A model generated the notes under the pieces. It saw only the letters and a program-made list of their open reading frames with translations. It was not told the DNA's origin and did no database searches. This document shows positions 1 to 9,024 of a stretch of DNA of 64,000 nucleotides, in pieces. The position numbers were made by a program, and so were the translations under genes. The DNA is taken from NCBI GenBank assembly GCA_004014935.1, contig CP025326.1:806001-870000 (forward strand). The letters run 5' to 3'. The stretch is from Saccharomycopsis malanga (lineage: Eukaryota > Ascomycota > Saccharomycetes > Ascoideales > Saccharomycopsidaceae). Position 1 is the first letter of the stretch, and every line of letters starts with the position of its first letter.

Positions 1-2
1 AT

Positions 3-485
3 TCTTTGTCTCTTTCTGCCCAAGCGGTCTGGTCCAAATTCGCCAGAGTTCCTAGACTTTTCTGGTGTGTTGTTGGCAACTTGGTCTCTTTGGCCATCTC
101 CATTCCTGCCTATTACGACTTTTCCACCGCTTTGGAGAACTTCTTGTCCATCATCGGTTATAATGTCTCCATTTATTTGGGTATTTCCCTCTGTGAACAT
201 TTGTTCGTCAGAAAAAACAAATTCTCCAATTATGACATGACTTACAACGACGCCATCCATAACTATCTCGACATCCCAGTCGGTTACGCTGGCTTCATCA
301 CTATGTTGATTGGTTGGGTCTTTGCTGTCATCGGTATGGATCAATCGTGGTTCAACGGTTTTGCTTCAAGACACATCGGTGCTGGTGGTGACATTGGCTG
401 GGAACTTTGTATCAGTTCCACTTTCCTCATCTATTGTGTCTTGAGACCTTTGGAATTGAAATATATTGAAAAGAAATCTTTATGA
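3..485 (+). CDS. Purine-cytosine permease family transporter, 3' part
   Basis: The open frame runs off the left edge of the window, so only the C-terminal ~160 residues are present and the true start lies outside. The sequence resembles the last four or so membrane segments of Fcy2/Fcy21/Tpn1-type NCS1 permeases, which import cytosine, purines or vitamin B6 with protons at the plasma membrane. Family-like features are a conserved FARVPRLFW stretch, a central ALENFLSIIGY helix, a GMDQSWF loop, an ARHIG/GGDIGWEL stretch and a C-terminal LRPLELKYIEKK tail. It ends in TGA at 483-485 and is followed by a T-rich 3' region. A second nucleobase-type permease lies about 2.5 kb downstream on the same strand. 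The substrate cannot be decided from this fragment. Confidence 0.85.
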   Translation, partial: SLSLSAQAVWSKFARVPRLFWCVVGNLVSLAISIPAYYDFSTALENFLSIIGYNVSIYLGISLCEHLFVRKNKFSNYDMTYNDAIHNYLDIPVGYAGFITMLIGWVFAVIGMDQSWFNGFASRHIGAGGDIGWELCISSTFLIYCVLRPLELKYIEKKSL

Positions 486-2300
486 GTGGTTCTACTTTTT
501 TTTCCTTACATATGGTTTCTATATCTTTTGTCACGTATATTTTAGTATTTAATTGTTAATTTTGTTTAATGTCATAATTTGTTCTGTTGGCGTTCTGTTT
601 AAAAGCTGTTTTATTTATTTATTTTTTTCCTCACGTTTATTTTAAAAGGTTGCATTGTTTTAATTCATAGCATTTGTTAATATTTAATATCACGATTATT
701 ATGTTTTACCATTCATTTTTAGCATGTATCGATCCAAAATTGTTTTGCTTTAGCATGCATCAATTTCCTATCATTCGATTTTAAAAGGAATTTTTAGCTT
801 GTATTAGCATCATTTACCATGAATTTTTAGCTTGTATTAACATCATTTACCATGAATTTTTAGTTTGTATTAACATTATTTACCATGAATTTTTAGAAAC
901 ATACGAATCATTATTATTACAAATTATTAACACTCAATAATAAATGCCATTCTTCATTTCATTTCAAAACTTGCTTTTTACAGTCTCAATCCAGCCCCCA
1001 AAACGCAGCTACTCTTCCCTCTCCATATTGACACATTCAGCCCCACCAAAACCCTTTTAACATAATCAACTATTGTTAATCAAAATCCTCATTTTGGCCC
1101 TGAATCCATGCATGCTAATGCATAGTGATGCATACATCAGTAGGATATTGCATCAGAGTATGCAAATATTCACTATATATATGGTACTTTATAGTGTGAA
1201 CACTACTAAATACACACAAGTTTATTATCAAAATGATCTCCGGGAGATTTGCCAGCTAGTCAGATTTACACGGTGTAAGCGAAAGTATTCAGTAAATGGT
1301 TATTTGAACATTTATTTAGGTTGATGACGAAAGAGGAAAAATTTTTACACACTAAAAATGCATCTTGTGCTGAAATTTCTTCACTGTGACTACAGTGAAA
1401 ATTTTTGGTAACTTACCCCACGCTAAATGTGTCAATATATGGAGTGGTTTCTACCGTGATGGACCTGTATTAGCATGAAATGAAAAGAGAAGCCAAACGA
1501 CAAACCTCGTATTCTTGTAAGTAACTTCAAATCTAGTAAGTGGTCCAAAGAAGGACAACGTAAGATCTAGACAAATGACAACCAATTTTCTATAGAACTT
1601 AAGCTTAGACTAAGACTTAAGCTTTATGAATCAGAGAGATTTTCTTTGTATTATTGTTCGCAATGTTGGGTAATTATGAGCATTGATAAAACTTGGAGCA
1701 GATATTGTACGAGTCGGTGGTAAGACTAACTTTATGGTCATGGTTAGGTTAAAGTTTAGCAAAAATAAAGTTTAATAGCTAGGAGAATAACAAAGTAATG
1801 GATGAGCGAATGAAAAAAGTAATAATCTAGTAAATTGACAAGCTGGTAATACTTATGGAGAGATATCTAATTTCAGATGATTTTTATTGTAAGCCAACCT
1901 CAAAACTGTTATCTGACGTCTTGTCTATGTTCTTCACACCCATCTATCTGTTCTTTTTTGTAAGTATACTTAATTTGTGTATTAACAACAAGCTTTTAAA
2001 TAAAAAAAACATTCTTACTTTCAGCACATGGTTTGTTCTGTTCTTATTTGATATTAGAAGTGCAATAATATAAAAATTGCCTTAAAATTTACAGATAATA
2101 GAATCTCGGCGAAATGGCTTTCAACAAATAACCTTTGAAACCTTTTTAAAGCACTAAGTTGATTTACATACAAATTCTGATTCCTTATCAAAGACAGTGA
2201 CAGTCGTATCTTGGGCCCAAGCACGCAATCCAATACATCAAAGCTGTCAACTGCATGTTATTACCAGTAGTGCCCTTCTGCAACGATGGATAGTGTCTTT
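486..2300. other. A+T-rich intergenic stretch without a convincing gene
   Basis: Only short open frames are found (for example 1073-1324 and 1855-2073), with no recognisable motif and ordinary intergenic base composition. The stretch contains a 33-bp minisatellite (788-896) and a cluster of TGCAT/ATGCAT words at 1107-1160. No RNA gene was recognised. Confidence 0.5.
788..896. repeat. 33-bp minisatellite, about 3.3 units
   Basis: Three consecutive 33-bp units start at 788, 821 and 854, each opening with GAATTTTTAG and closing with ATTTACCAT. A partial fourth unit runs to 896. The units differ at only a few bases. Confidence 0.9.
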
Positions 2301-2309
2301 AATCTTGTC

Positions 2310-2720
2310 AACTCTTGATAGCATCGATAATAAAGACTCTCCGCCGGAGCCTTCCGAATTCGGAAAGGCAGGTAGAGGGGGTGTACATGGCCCGACGTCC
2401 AACTAAACAGGGTGTGGGACGCTCATATGATCAATGGCATACAATACTATGTCTTCAGGGCCGTCTCATGCATGCTTCCCCTTCAACTCGGGAAGCGATA
2501 ATTGTGTCACGTGATCTTGGTACGGCTTTTCTGCCCTGATAAAGGACCAGATAAAGCAGCAGCAAAAGTCAATCAACGCCGGGCATCAAACCATGCGGGA
2601 CATTGCTGGAAAGTGCACTACTAGCGAATACAATGCCGAACATCACATATACATGCATAAGCGTGCGATATGGCGAGACTAAGGAAAATCATATATATAT
2701 AGTGTTGATAATTTCAACGT
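2310..2720 (+). promoter_or_regulatory. Upstream region of the Fur4-like gene: GATA sites, palindrome, CACGTG, CATGCGGG
   Basis: This G+C-richer block lies 280-690 bp before the permease start. GATAA-type sites are seen at 2317, 2326, 2497, 2538 and near 2550, matching binding sites of Gln3/Gat1-type GATA factors that control nitrogen-compound permeases in yeasts. A perfect 14-bp palindrome TTCCGAATTCGGAA lies at 2352-2365, CACGTG at 2508-2513, CATGCGGG at 2592-2599 and a TATATATATA run near 2692. Nitrogen regulation is inferred from the motifs. Confidence 0.5.
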
Positions 2721-3003
2721 TTATTCAGAAATGTAGGAAAAAGCCATATTGATTCAATCAATCTCAAATATTATCAACTATTGACTTGCTGCCTTCGGAA
2801 AAGTTTCCTGCTGTTTTTGACTTTTCTTGCTCATTTACAGGTAGATTGCTGTTAGTGCTTGCTAATAACGGTTTTGGAAATTTCAGTCACCGATTAGGTT
2901 GATATTACAAATTTGTTTCCTTTCTTGGTGTCTATAAGTGAGGATTTTTCGCTGTTGGTTTTTGTACAGTTTCTGTTTATAGGACCGAAAAAGAGACAAC
3001 GCG

Positions 3004-4749
3004 ATGAGTGAATTTAACGAAAAGTCCAAGAAATACGAGGAGTCTAACTCGTTTGAGTATGTTCGTGATGACGATCAGAAGGCGATTTACGATGTGAATG
3101 AGGTGGAGGAAAACAAGAGTTTTTGGAAAAGACTTAACAACAGGCTTTTGTTGCAAAAGAAGGGCAATTTGACCAATCTTCAGCTTTTTCTATACAACAA
3201 TGATTTGAAGCCAGTGGAAAGTGAAAGAAGAACTTGGAACTGGTTCAACTTTGTGTGTTTCTGGATTGCTGATTCGTTCAATGTCAACACATGGCAGATT
3301 GCTGCTACTGGTGTTCAAGCGGGACTCACCTGGTGGGAAGTGTTTATCAGTGTGTGGCTTGGCTATTTTTTCTGCGGTGTATTTGTTAGTTTCAGTGCTA
3401 GAGTTGGTTCGTATTATCATATATCATTCCCAGTGTCATGTCGTGCTTCTTTTGGCATTCTCGGCTCGTTATGGCCTGTTATCAACAGAGTGGTGATGGC
3501 TATCATTTGGTACTCTGTACAGGGCTGGATTGGTGGACAGTGTGTTCAGATCATGCTCAAAGCTATCTTTGGAACTGATTTGGACACTAGAATTCCTAAT
3601 CATGTTGGAATGGGGATCAATTCATTTGAATTTTTGAGTTTTTTCCTCTTTTGGCTTTTCTCACTTCCTGCCATTTATTTCCCTCCTCACCAGATCAGAC
3701 ATTTGTTCACCGTAAAGGCCTACATTGTTCCTTTTGCTGGGTTTGGCTTCTTGATCTGGACTTTGAAAAAAGCCGGAGGTATTGGGCCAGTTGTTCATCA
3801 GCCAGCCTCTATTCATGGCACCGAAAGAGCATGGGCATTTGTCAGCTCGTTTATGAACTCTTTGGCCAACTTCGCCACATTGGTTGTCAATGCTCCGGAT
3901 TTCTCCAGATATGCTAAGACCAAAAACTCTGCCATGTGGTCCCAATTGATTGCCATTCCAGTGTGTTTCTCTATCACATCGTTGATTGGCATTCTTGTTT
4001 CTTCTGCTTCCACCACCTTGTACGGCGAAACGTACTGGTCTCCATTGGATGTTCTTTCCAACCTTTTGAACGGTTTTTCCAGTGGTGATCGTGGCGGTGT
4101 CTTTTTGATTGCTTTTGCCTTCTCAATTGCCCAATTGGGTACCAATATTGCTGCTAACAGTATTTCTGCTGGTCAAGACATGACAACTTTGTTGCCTGCT
4201 TACATTAACATTAGACGTGGTGGCTACGTATGTGCTGTCATTTCCCTAGTCATTTGTCCTTGGCAATTTTTCTCCTCCTCCAACAAGTTCACCACCTATC
4301 TTAGTGCTTATTCTGTCTTCTTGTCTGCCATTGCGGGCACCATTTTTGCTGATTATTACGCTGTCCGTAAAGGTTATATCAATCTCATTGATCTTTTCAG
4401 CGGCAAAAGAACCGGGGATTATCGTTACAATGCCTTGGGTCTCAATTGGAGAGCTTATGTCTCCTACATTTGCGGTATCATCCCTAATATGCCTGGTTTT
4501 GCCGGTGCTTGTGGCCGTAAAGTTCCTATTGGCGCCACCAGAGTTTACAATTTGAGTTTCTTTGTGGGTTTCTTCACCTCTTTCATCATCTACTACGCCT
4601 TGTGCTTCTTCTTCCCTGTGAAAGGTACTCCTACCCCTACTACTTACAAGGAGAACACTTGGTACGAATCCTACGCTGATGTTGACGACTTTGACCCATC
4701 TGTCGAAGCCTACGAAGACAAACAAGTCATCAATGGATACGAAAGTTAG
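3004..4749 (+). CDS. Uracil/uridine/allantoin permease (NCS1, Fur4 family)
   Basis: A 581-residue protein closely related to S. cerevisiae Fur4, Dal4 and Fui1, proton symporters of the plasma membrane for uracil, allantoin and uridine. The hydrophilic N-terminus (about 75 residues, acidic and lysine-rich) is where this family is ubiquitinated for endocytosis. It is followed by about twelve membrane segments. Family stretches visible are RTWNWFNFVCFWIADSFNVN, QAGLTWWEVF, SFGILGSLWPVINR, LPAIYFPPHQIRHLFTVKA, ANFATLVVNAPDFSRYAK, AQLGTNIAANSISAGQD, NFTTYLSAYSVFLSAIAG-like and FAGACGRKVPIGATR. Its length is usual for the family (about 570-640). The ATG at 3004 begins the family-like N-terminus. 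Fur4, Dal4 and Fui1 are too similar to choose the substrate from sequence alone, so no symbol is given. Confidence 0.92.
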   Translation: MSEFNEKSKKYEESNSFEYVRDDDQKAIYDVNEVEENKSFWKRLNNRLLLQKKGNLTNLQLFLYNNDLKPVESERRTWNWFNFVCFWIADSFNVNTWQIAATGVQAGLTWWEVFISVWLGYFFCGVFVSFSARVGSYYHISFPVSCRASFGILGSLWPVINRVVMAIIWYSVQGWIGGQCVQIMLKAIFGTDLDTRIPNHVGMGINSFEFLSFFLFWLFSLPAIYFPPHQIRHLFTVKAYIVPFAGFGFLIWTLKKAGGIGPVVHQPASIHGTERAWAFVSSFMNSLANFATLVVNAPDFSRYAKTKNSAMWSQLIAIPVCFSITSLIGILVSSASTTLYGETYWSPLDVLSNLLNGFSSGDRGGVFLIAFAFSIAQLGTNIAANSISAGQDMTTLLPAYINIRRGGYVCAVISLVICPWQFFSSSNKFTTYLSAYSVFLSAIAGTIFADYYAVRKGYINLIDLFSGKRTGDYRYNALGLNWRAYVSYICGIIPNMPGFAGACGRKVPIGATRVYNLSFFVGFFTSFIIYYALCFFFPVKGTPTPTTYKENTWYESYADVDDFDPSVEAYEDKQVINGYES

Positions 4750-4945
4750 CTTTTTTTTTCTTCTTTGTTTTTTGTTTCATTTTAATGTTAGAGTTTTGTT
4801 CTGTCGTGCTGACGGTTTTAATAGACTGTTTTTAGTGTATTGTTGGCAGTTTGTAAGTGTGTATTGTGTTATAGCAGGTAAATACAAAAATTTGGATGTT
4901 TAAAATATCAATATCGAATAATAATGATCAATATTGTGGTATTTT
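4750..4945. other. 3' flank of the Fur4-like gene
   Basis: T-rich sequence directly after the stop codon (4750-4790), typical of yeast 3' ends, then A+T-rich spacer up to the first SINE piece. No other feature was seen. Confidence 0.4.
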
Positions 4946-5085
4946 GCCGCTGGGCCGTATGGTAGTGCTCTGGAGAAGAGAAAAGACCTAACAGGAACAG
5001 GGGTGAGAAGATTATGATCAACAGAACATTTTTACCAAGTGGGGAAACCCAATCATGTCCTAGCCATTGTAATTTTCTTAATATA
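4946..5085. mobile_element. Composite of two SINE fragments
   Basis: 4946-5040 matches the head of the window's SINE on the plus strand: GGGCCGTATGG, then the AAGACCTAACAGG block, then the ATTATGATCAACAG block, with the middle missing. 5041-5085 matches the internal part of the same element in the opposite orientation (AACCCAATCATGTCC followed by AATTTTCTTA). The pair abuts the 3' end of a family-2 repeat. Confidence 0.7.
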
Positions 5086-6417
5086 TTGCAAAGTAGGCTT
5101 TCAACAACAAAAACCTTTCAATACAATTGACATGTTGTAATATTAAGATGTGTGACAAGAGATGTTCGAAGAATTTACCTTTGAAGACATAGTCGAACAA
5201 AAATTTAATAGTAGCATAACTAAGATCTCTAGAAAGAACCAACATCTCGCGGAACGAGTAATTGATTGCGCGATACTAAAAATTAAATAATAATTTTACT
5301 ATATTATTATAAAGTACATTAGTAATTTTACTATTTTTACCTCGCAATTTTTGGCAAACAAACAGCCAAAGTTTATTACCAATTTACGATCAACACACAA
5401 CTTACATAAGAATGTAATAAAGCAAAACAGAAATTGGAACAATGAAAAAATTACAAACCATAGTCAAAGTAATATTAAAACATTTGCAACTTTATAGTAA
5501 TAAAAGATTTTCTAAAACGGACTCACCTGAACAGAGGTATAAAGCTTATTAATGAGCACATTACGCTTTACTGAGCCCCATAAAATTTTCACTATATAGA
5601 GGAAGTTGGAATATGCTATTTGGACAATATATAATGATAATTATCGAATATAATTTTCTCTAAAAACCTATAATAAACAATACTTTTTGTAGCTCTTGAT
5701 ATTCAAGTTTATTTGGGATAAAATCTCGTTAAAATCCTAAAGAAAGCACAAATAGTGCTGAAAGTAATTAAAAACTATGGCATAATGCCAAGAAATAAAG
5801 GAAGCCTCTCTGAAGAGTATTACACACAAATTTCAACAAATTATGTGTTATTTTCGACAAAATGATACTTTCGCACTATTAAGTAACATGTAAAAACCCT
5901 ATATCAATAAAAAATATATGGTATAGAACTCTAGATTTTACAGAGTATAGAAATATAATTCTTGTATGGTTTGGGTTGCGGTGAAGAATCTAGAATATGA
6001 TTTAAAAGATTCAACTTGTTGGAAAATTTTACAATTTTTTGTTATATCCAATATTTCTGCAAGAATCCAACATTTTTCATTGCAAGTTGTACTAGAATAT
6101 AGCAACAAATTTACAAATGTTGGATTATATTTTTTAAATCAAAATAATGTGGATAACTATAATTTTATTCAATAGAACCTTTGATGACTACTTCAAAACG
6201 TCAAGAGTGGGAATCGAGTCCCAAAACCCCAAGTGAGGAACGCCACACTTATTTTCTGCACTATTCTGCACTAATTCTGCACTAATTCTGCACTATTTGT
6301 TGTGGCGCATGGCCTAACCAACTTGGCCACCTGGCAATAGGAAGGTATATAGGCATATTTTTGTTGAAAAGAGATATATCTTTACTTTTCGAGAGTATAT
6401 TTTAGCACTGCTTCATA
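5086..6417 (-). repeat. Family-2 dispersed repeat, copy B
   Basis: On the minus strand this stretch lines up with copies at 27.1-28.3, 31.5-33.2, 46.7-47.5 and 63.2-64 kb. The tRNA-like start is at 6336-6303 (TGGCCAAGTTGG A box), followed by a B-box-like ACTCGATTCCC near 6222-6209, then about 1 kb of A+T-rich body ending with the shared word TGTCAATTGTATTG near 5133-5146. There are no long frames. About 180 bp near 5160-5340 has no counterpart in the other copies and may be an insertion. A short TTCTGCACTAA tandem (6257-6298) lies between the A and B boxes. Confidence 0.8.
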
Positions 6418-6419
6418 AA

Positions 6420-6458
<39 letters not shown>

Positions 6459-6663
6459 CTTCTTATATAAATATAAATATGTACTAGTTGCACTTGCCTA
6501 TGAAGTTGTGTTCACCATTGTAAAAAGCAGCGAGTAAAAGTGTTTATGTGGGGAATCCAACTTTTGAGCCTGTCCAAGAGCATTATCCGCTACGCTATCC
6601 TACCAGCTCTTTTTACTTCTTCGACAGCACAGCGGCAAAATATATGATATTATTATTATTATC
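6418..6663 (-). mobile_element. SINE copy, minus strand, plus a tail scrap
   Basis: On the minus strand: a doubled tRNA-like head from about 6640, GGATTCCCCACA in the B-box area, the TTTTTACAATGGTGAACAC block and AAGTGCAACT. The 3' body is shortened and the copy ends in an (ATT)n tail of about 40 bp at 6419-6458. It interrupts the 5' side of family-2 copy B. At 6637-6663 a plus-strand SINE tail (AATATATGATATTATT) remains. Confidence 0.75.
6419..6458. repeat. (AAT)n microsatellite
   Basis: About thirteen uninterrupted AAT units, which form the 3' tail of the minus-strand SINE copy. Confidence 0.95.
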
Positions 6664-7032
6664 AATCAACTTTCAAGTAAATTCAAGGATAGTCAAACCT
6701 GCAAAACAGAGGGCAAAAGTCTAAAACATTGAACTAACCAAGTCGAAATGTCGTATTCAAGTAAAAGAAAAAAATTAAAGATCATCAAATTATCATAGTT
6801 CCTCTGGTTCCATTGGTAAATATGCTTTGTAGAGCACCCAAAAACTACAAATGGCTGTTAAAATTTTTAAAGCGATAAAATAATAGAAACGTTTACTGTA
6901 TAACATCTGCTATTCTACAACTTCTCTACAAAACCAAATCAGAACAATTACCAATCAATTTTCGACGAAAATTCCTATATTTGAACACACCAATCTATAC
7001 AATTAACAAAATCCTCCTACATGAACGCCGGT
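6664..7032. other. A+T-rich 3' flank of VTC1
   Basis: No frame, RNA gene or repeat copy was recognised here. It is the downstream side of VTC1, which reads leftward. Confidence 0.4.
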
Positions 7033-7407
7033 TTACTTAGCCGTATTGAATCTCAACAAGAAATTTATGACAATGGCAACAAACAAAAAAAGACACAAGA
7101 TGGTAGGCCCAAATCTGTCATCATAAGGCCCGGAGCCTCTTTTTCTAATGGCGTCTGCTCTCCAATGATAAGTTACCAAGGCGTAAATCATCGTGAGCAT
7201 CGCAATAAGAGTGAATAAAAAGGCAGAGACTCTACCCACCTTGTCACCAAAGTTCAAAAGACCAACTCCAAGGGACCCCAATATGATAGTGAAATTGAGC
7301 CAGCTGAGAAACGTTCTTTCATTGGCAAAAAACACCTTTGGCTCTACTCGAGTAGGTAAGGCTATTCTTTTACCTGGAGTACTTTGTAATAATGGAACTG
7401 ACGACAT
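7033..7407 (-). CDS. VTC1: Vacuolar transporter chaperone subunit 1
   Basis: A 124-residue protein, nearly the usual length (S. cerevisiae 129), and very close to Vtc1. It opens with the family N-terminus [20 protein letters not shown], followed by [19 protein letters not shown], three membrane helices, the THYHWRA-like [24 protein letters not shown] stretch and a last helix. Vtc1 is the small membrane subunit of the VTC complex, which makes polyphosphate from ATP and moves it into the vacuole, and also affects V-ATPase and vacuole fusion. The start is the ATG at 7407-7405, which gives the conserved MSS terminus; the frame is open for a few codons upstream without another ATG. It shares a 315-bp divergent promoter with TDA2. 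Confidence 0.97.
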   Translation of the reverse strand: MSSVPLLQSTPGKRIALPTRVEPKVFFANERTFLSWLNFTIILGSLGVGLLNFGDKVGRVSAFLFTLIAMLTMIYALVTYHWRADAIRKRGSGPYDDRFGPTILCLFLFVAIVINFLLRFNTAK

Positions 7408-7722
7408 CTTAAGCACTTTGACAATATCTCACACTATCTCAAAGCCAATATAGCAAAACAACACCTCTTGAACCCACCCAACTATAGCAAATTTGACTCT
7501 TTCACTCTCCCAGAATTGTTCCTATATAGCGTAACCGCCGTAATTTCAGTCTTAAGAAATTGTCCCAATCGGGAAACTCATCGTCAACCACGTTTTTTGG
7601 CAGTGCTGTTACCCGCATATCACATGGGCCCTGCGCGGTGGTATGTTGGGAGGAAGGCTTCACTGTCATATAACCGATGGTGGACAATGTATAATAAAGC
7701 CAGCGTAGTTGAACATCTATAT
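7408..7722. promoter_or_regulatory. Divergent promoter between VTC1 and TDA2
   Basis: A short intergenic stretch between two outward-facing genes. The frame of TDA2 exon 1 is open upstream to about 7468, so an earlier ATG (7630 or 7687) remains possible. A TATA-like CTATATATGG sits directly at the favoured ATG. Confidence 0.45.
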
Positions 7723-8182
7723 ATGGCAACAATGGCCGGTCCACTTGAGTTGATATCACAAGGGTACAATGATGCCAGTGCTCCAATAACGAAAGAGAAG
7801 CTCAACGGTTTGGTAGAGCAGGTAAGTTGGATTTGCCGGGCGAAATGGAAGGCTAACTAACAAAAGAATTAGCAAATAAAAAGTCTGGCTGAGGCAAAAG
7901 ATATTGTTGTAAGTATAACCTGTATCTAAGGCTATAAAAATGAAGAAATTCTAACGGTGGTAGCAAAACTTGCTAGCAGAATTGAAAAACTCTTCATCGC
8001 TTCATAAGTTTTTAGTGAATCTTAACGTAGTTTCGCTCCAGGAGGACGCTGCTGATTTGCATATCAAAAACACATTTGGATCTCTTTGGGAGGGAAAAAA
8101 AGACGGGTTTTTCAATTACAAGGTGGAGTACGATAATAAGATATATTTGGTCTCCATTGTCTGGATATATGCCAAGAATTAA
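7723..8182 (+). CDS. TDA2: Tctex-type dynein light chain-like protein Tda2 (three exons)
   Basis: Joined exons 7723-7821, 7873-7908 and 7964-8182 give 117 residues (S. cerevisiae Tda2 has 126). Intron 1 (51 nt) is GTAAGT...CTAACTAAC...TTAG and intron 2 (55 nt) is GTAAGT...TTCTAAC...GTAG; both leave the frame intact. The product contains NLLAELKNSSSLHKFLVNL and a C-terminal IKNTFGSLWEGKKDGFFNYK followed by IYLVSIVWIYAKN, matching the Tda2 end ([20 protein letters not shown] and LITILWLHK, recalled). Tda2 is a dynein-light-chain-fold protein that works with Aim21 at cortical actin patches during endocytosis. The start is placed at ATG 7723 (MATMAGPLEL) to match the short yeast N-terminus; 7732 or 7630 are alternatives. 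Two such tiny introns are unusual for a yeast gene. Confidence 0.85.
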
Positions 8183-8714
8183 TTGCTGCTGGGTGCCGTC
8201 AATAAACTTATGCAAGGTAATTTGGTATTGTAGATAGGCTGTGGTGCTTTTTTGCAAGTAGCTGGAGCCTTGTCCTTGCTTTGTATGAGATATTGGTTAA
8301 AAATTGAACTTTCAATGCGCTAAACTGAGCACCAGCATATACCCCCCGATAACAGAGCTGGAACTAGCTAAAACAATAACTGCAATACGGCCAAATTTCA
8401 TATATATCCATGAATATACATTATAGTTGCCATACAAGTTATATTGAGATCCGAACCAGTGGGTCGTATGCAGAGTGTGCTCCATGCATATTTATGCATT
8501 GTTATGCATAATAGTAAGAGTGATAATATCAAGCCAAGTGATTATTAGGAAAAGGTGTAGTGTATGGTAAAATAACTTGTTTATGGGGAATTGTTGATTG
8601 ATTTTCGATAGTGTACTAGAATTGTAGTTTGATTTTGCTAAAGTGGTGCCAATTTTACAGAAAGTTAAGTGGCATCATTTCTACAGAATGATAATCATGA
8701 TAATGTTATATTTG
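8183..8714. other. Intergenic stretch between TDA2 and a SINE copy
   Basis: No gene recognised. At 8482-8512 three ATGCAT-like words occur close together (CATGCATA, TATGCATT, TATGCATA). Confidence 0.4.
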
Positions 8715-8976
8715 AAGGGACTTGATAAAATTCACTTGATTGGAAAGTAAGCATTTATTAATCTAGATGATTCCAGTTGCACTTGGCTGTTCAACGTTGT
8801 AAAAACAGTGAGCAAGAGTGTCATGATGGGAATCGAACCCGTGTTCCTGTTAAGTACTAGCCATTCTTCTCAGGGAGTGCTTTCTGCTAAATTAGACTAA
8901 TATCTGTTAAACTATCCTGTCAGGTCTTTCTCACAGCTCCTAGAGCACTAACCACTGAGCCACCAGCCCAGTGGCT
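8715..8976 (-). mobile_element. SINE copy with doubled head, minus strand
   Basis: Read on the minus strand from 8976: GGGCTGGTGGCTCAGTGG (perfect Pol III A box), AGAAAGACCTGACAGGATAG, a second head-like segment, then ACACGGGTTCGATTCCC (perfect B box GGTTCGATTCC), the TTTTTACAACGTTGAACAG block, AAGTGCAACTGG and AATGCTTACTTTCCAA. The 3' end past AGTCCC has decayed. This is one of the clearest tRNA-like heads in the window. Confidence 0.85.
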
Positions 8977-9024
8977 TATTAAATAATTATAAATAAATAC
9001 ATTGTAACACTGAAAACCAACCTA

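Noticed and set aside
1073-2073. Short frames at 1073-1324 and 1855-2073 as genes
   Set aside because: Under 90 codons, no motif or homology, and composition like the surrounding intergenic DNA.
2197-2539. Frames at 2197-2406 and 2315-2539 as small genes
   Set aside because: They overlap each other in a G+C-richer promoter block rich in GATA sites. No motif, and the simplest reading is regulatory DNA.
5086-6417. Family-2 repeats as solo LTRs of a retrotransposon
   Set aside because: They exceed 1.1 kb, show no TG...CA inverted termini or flanking 4-6 bp duplications that I could find, have no primer-binding site or polypurine tract beside them, and contain a tRNA-like box.
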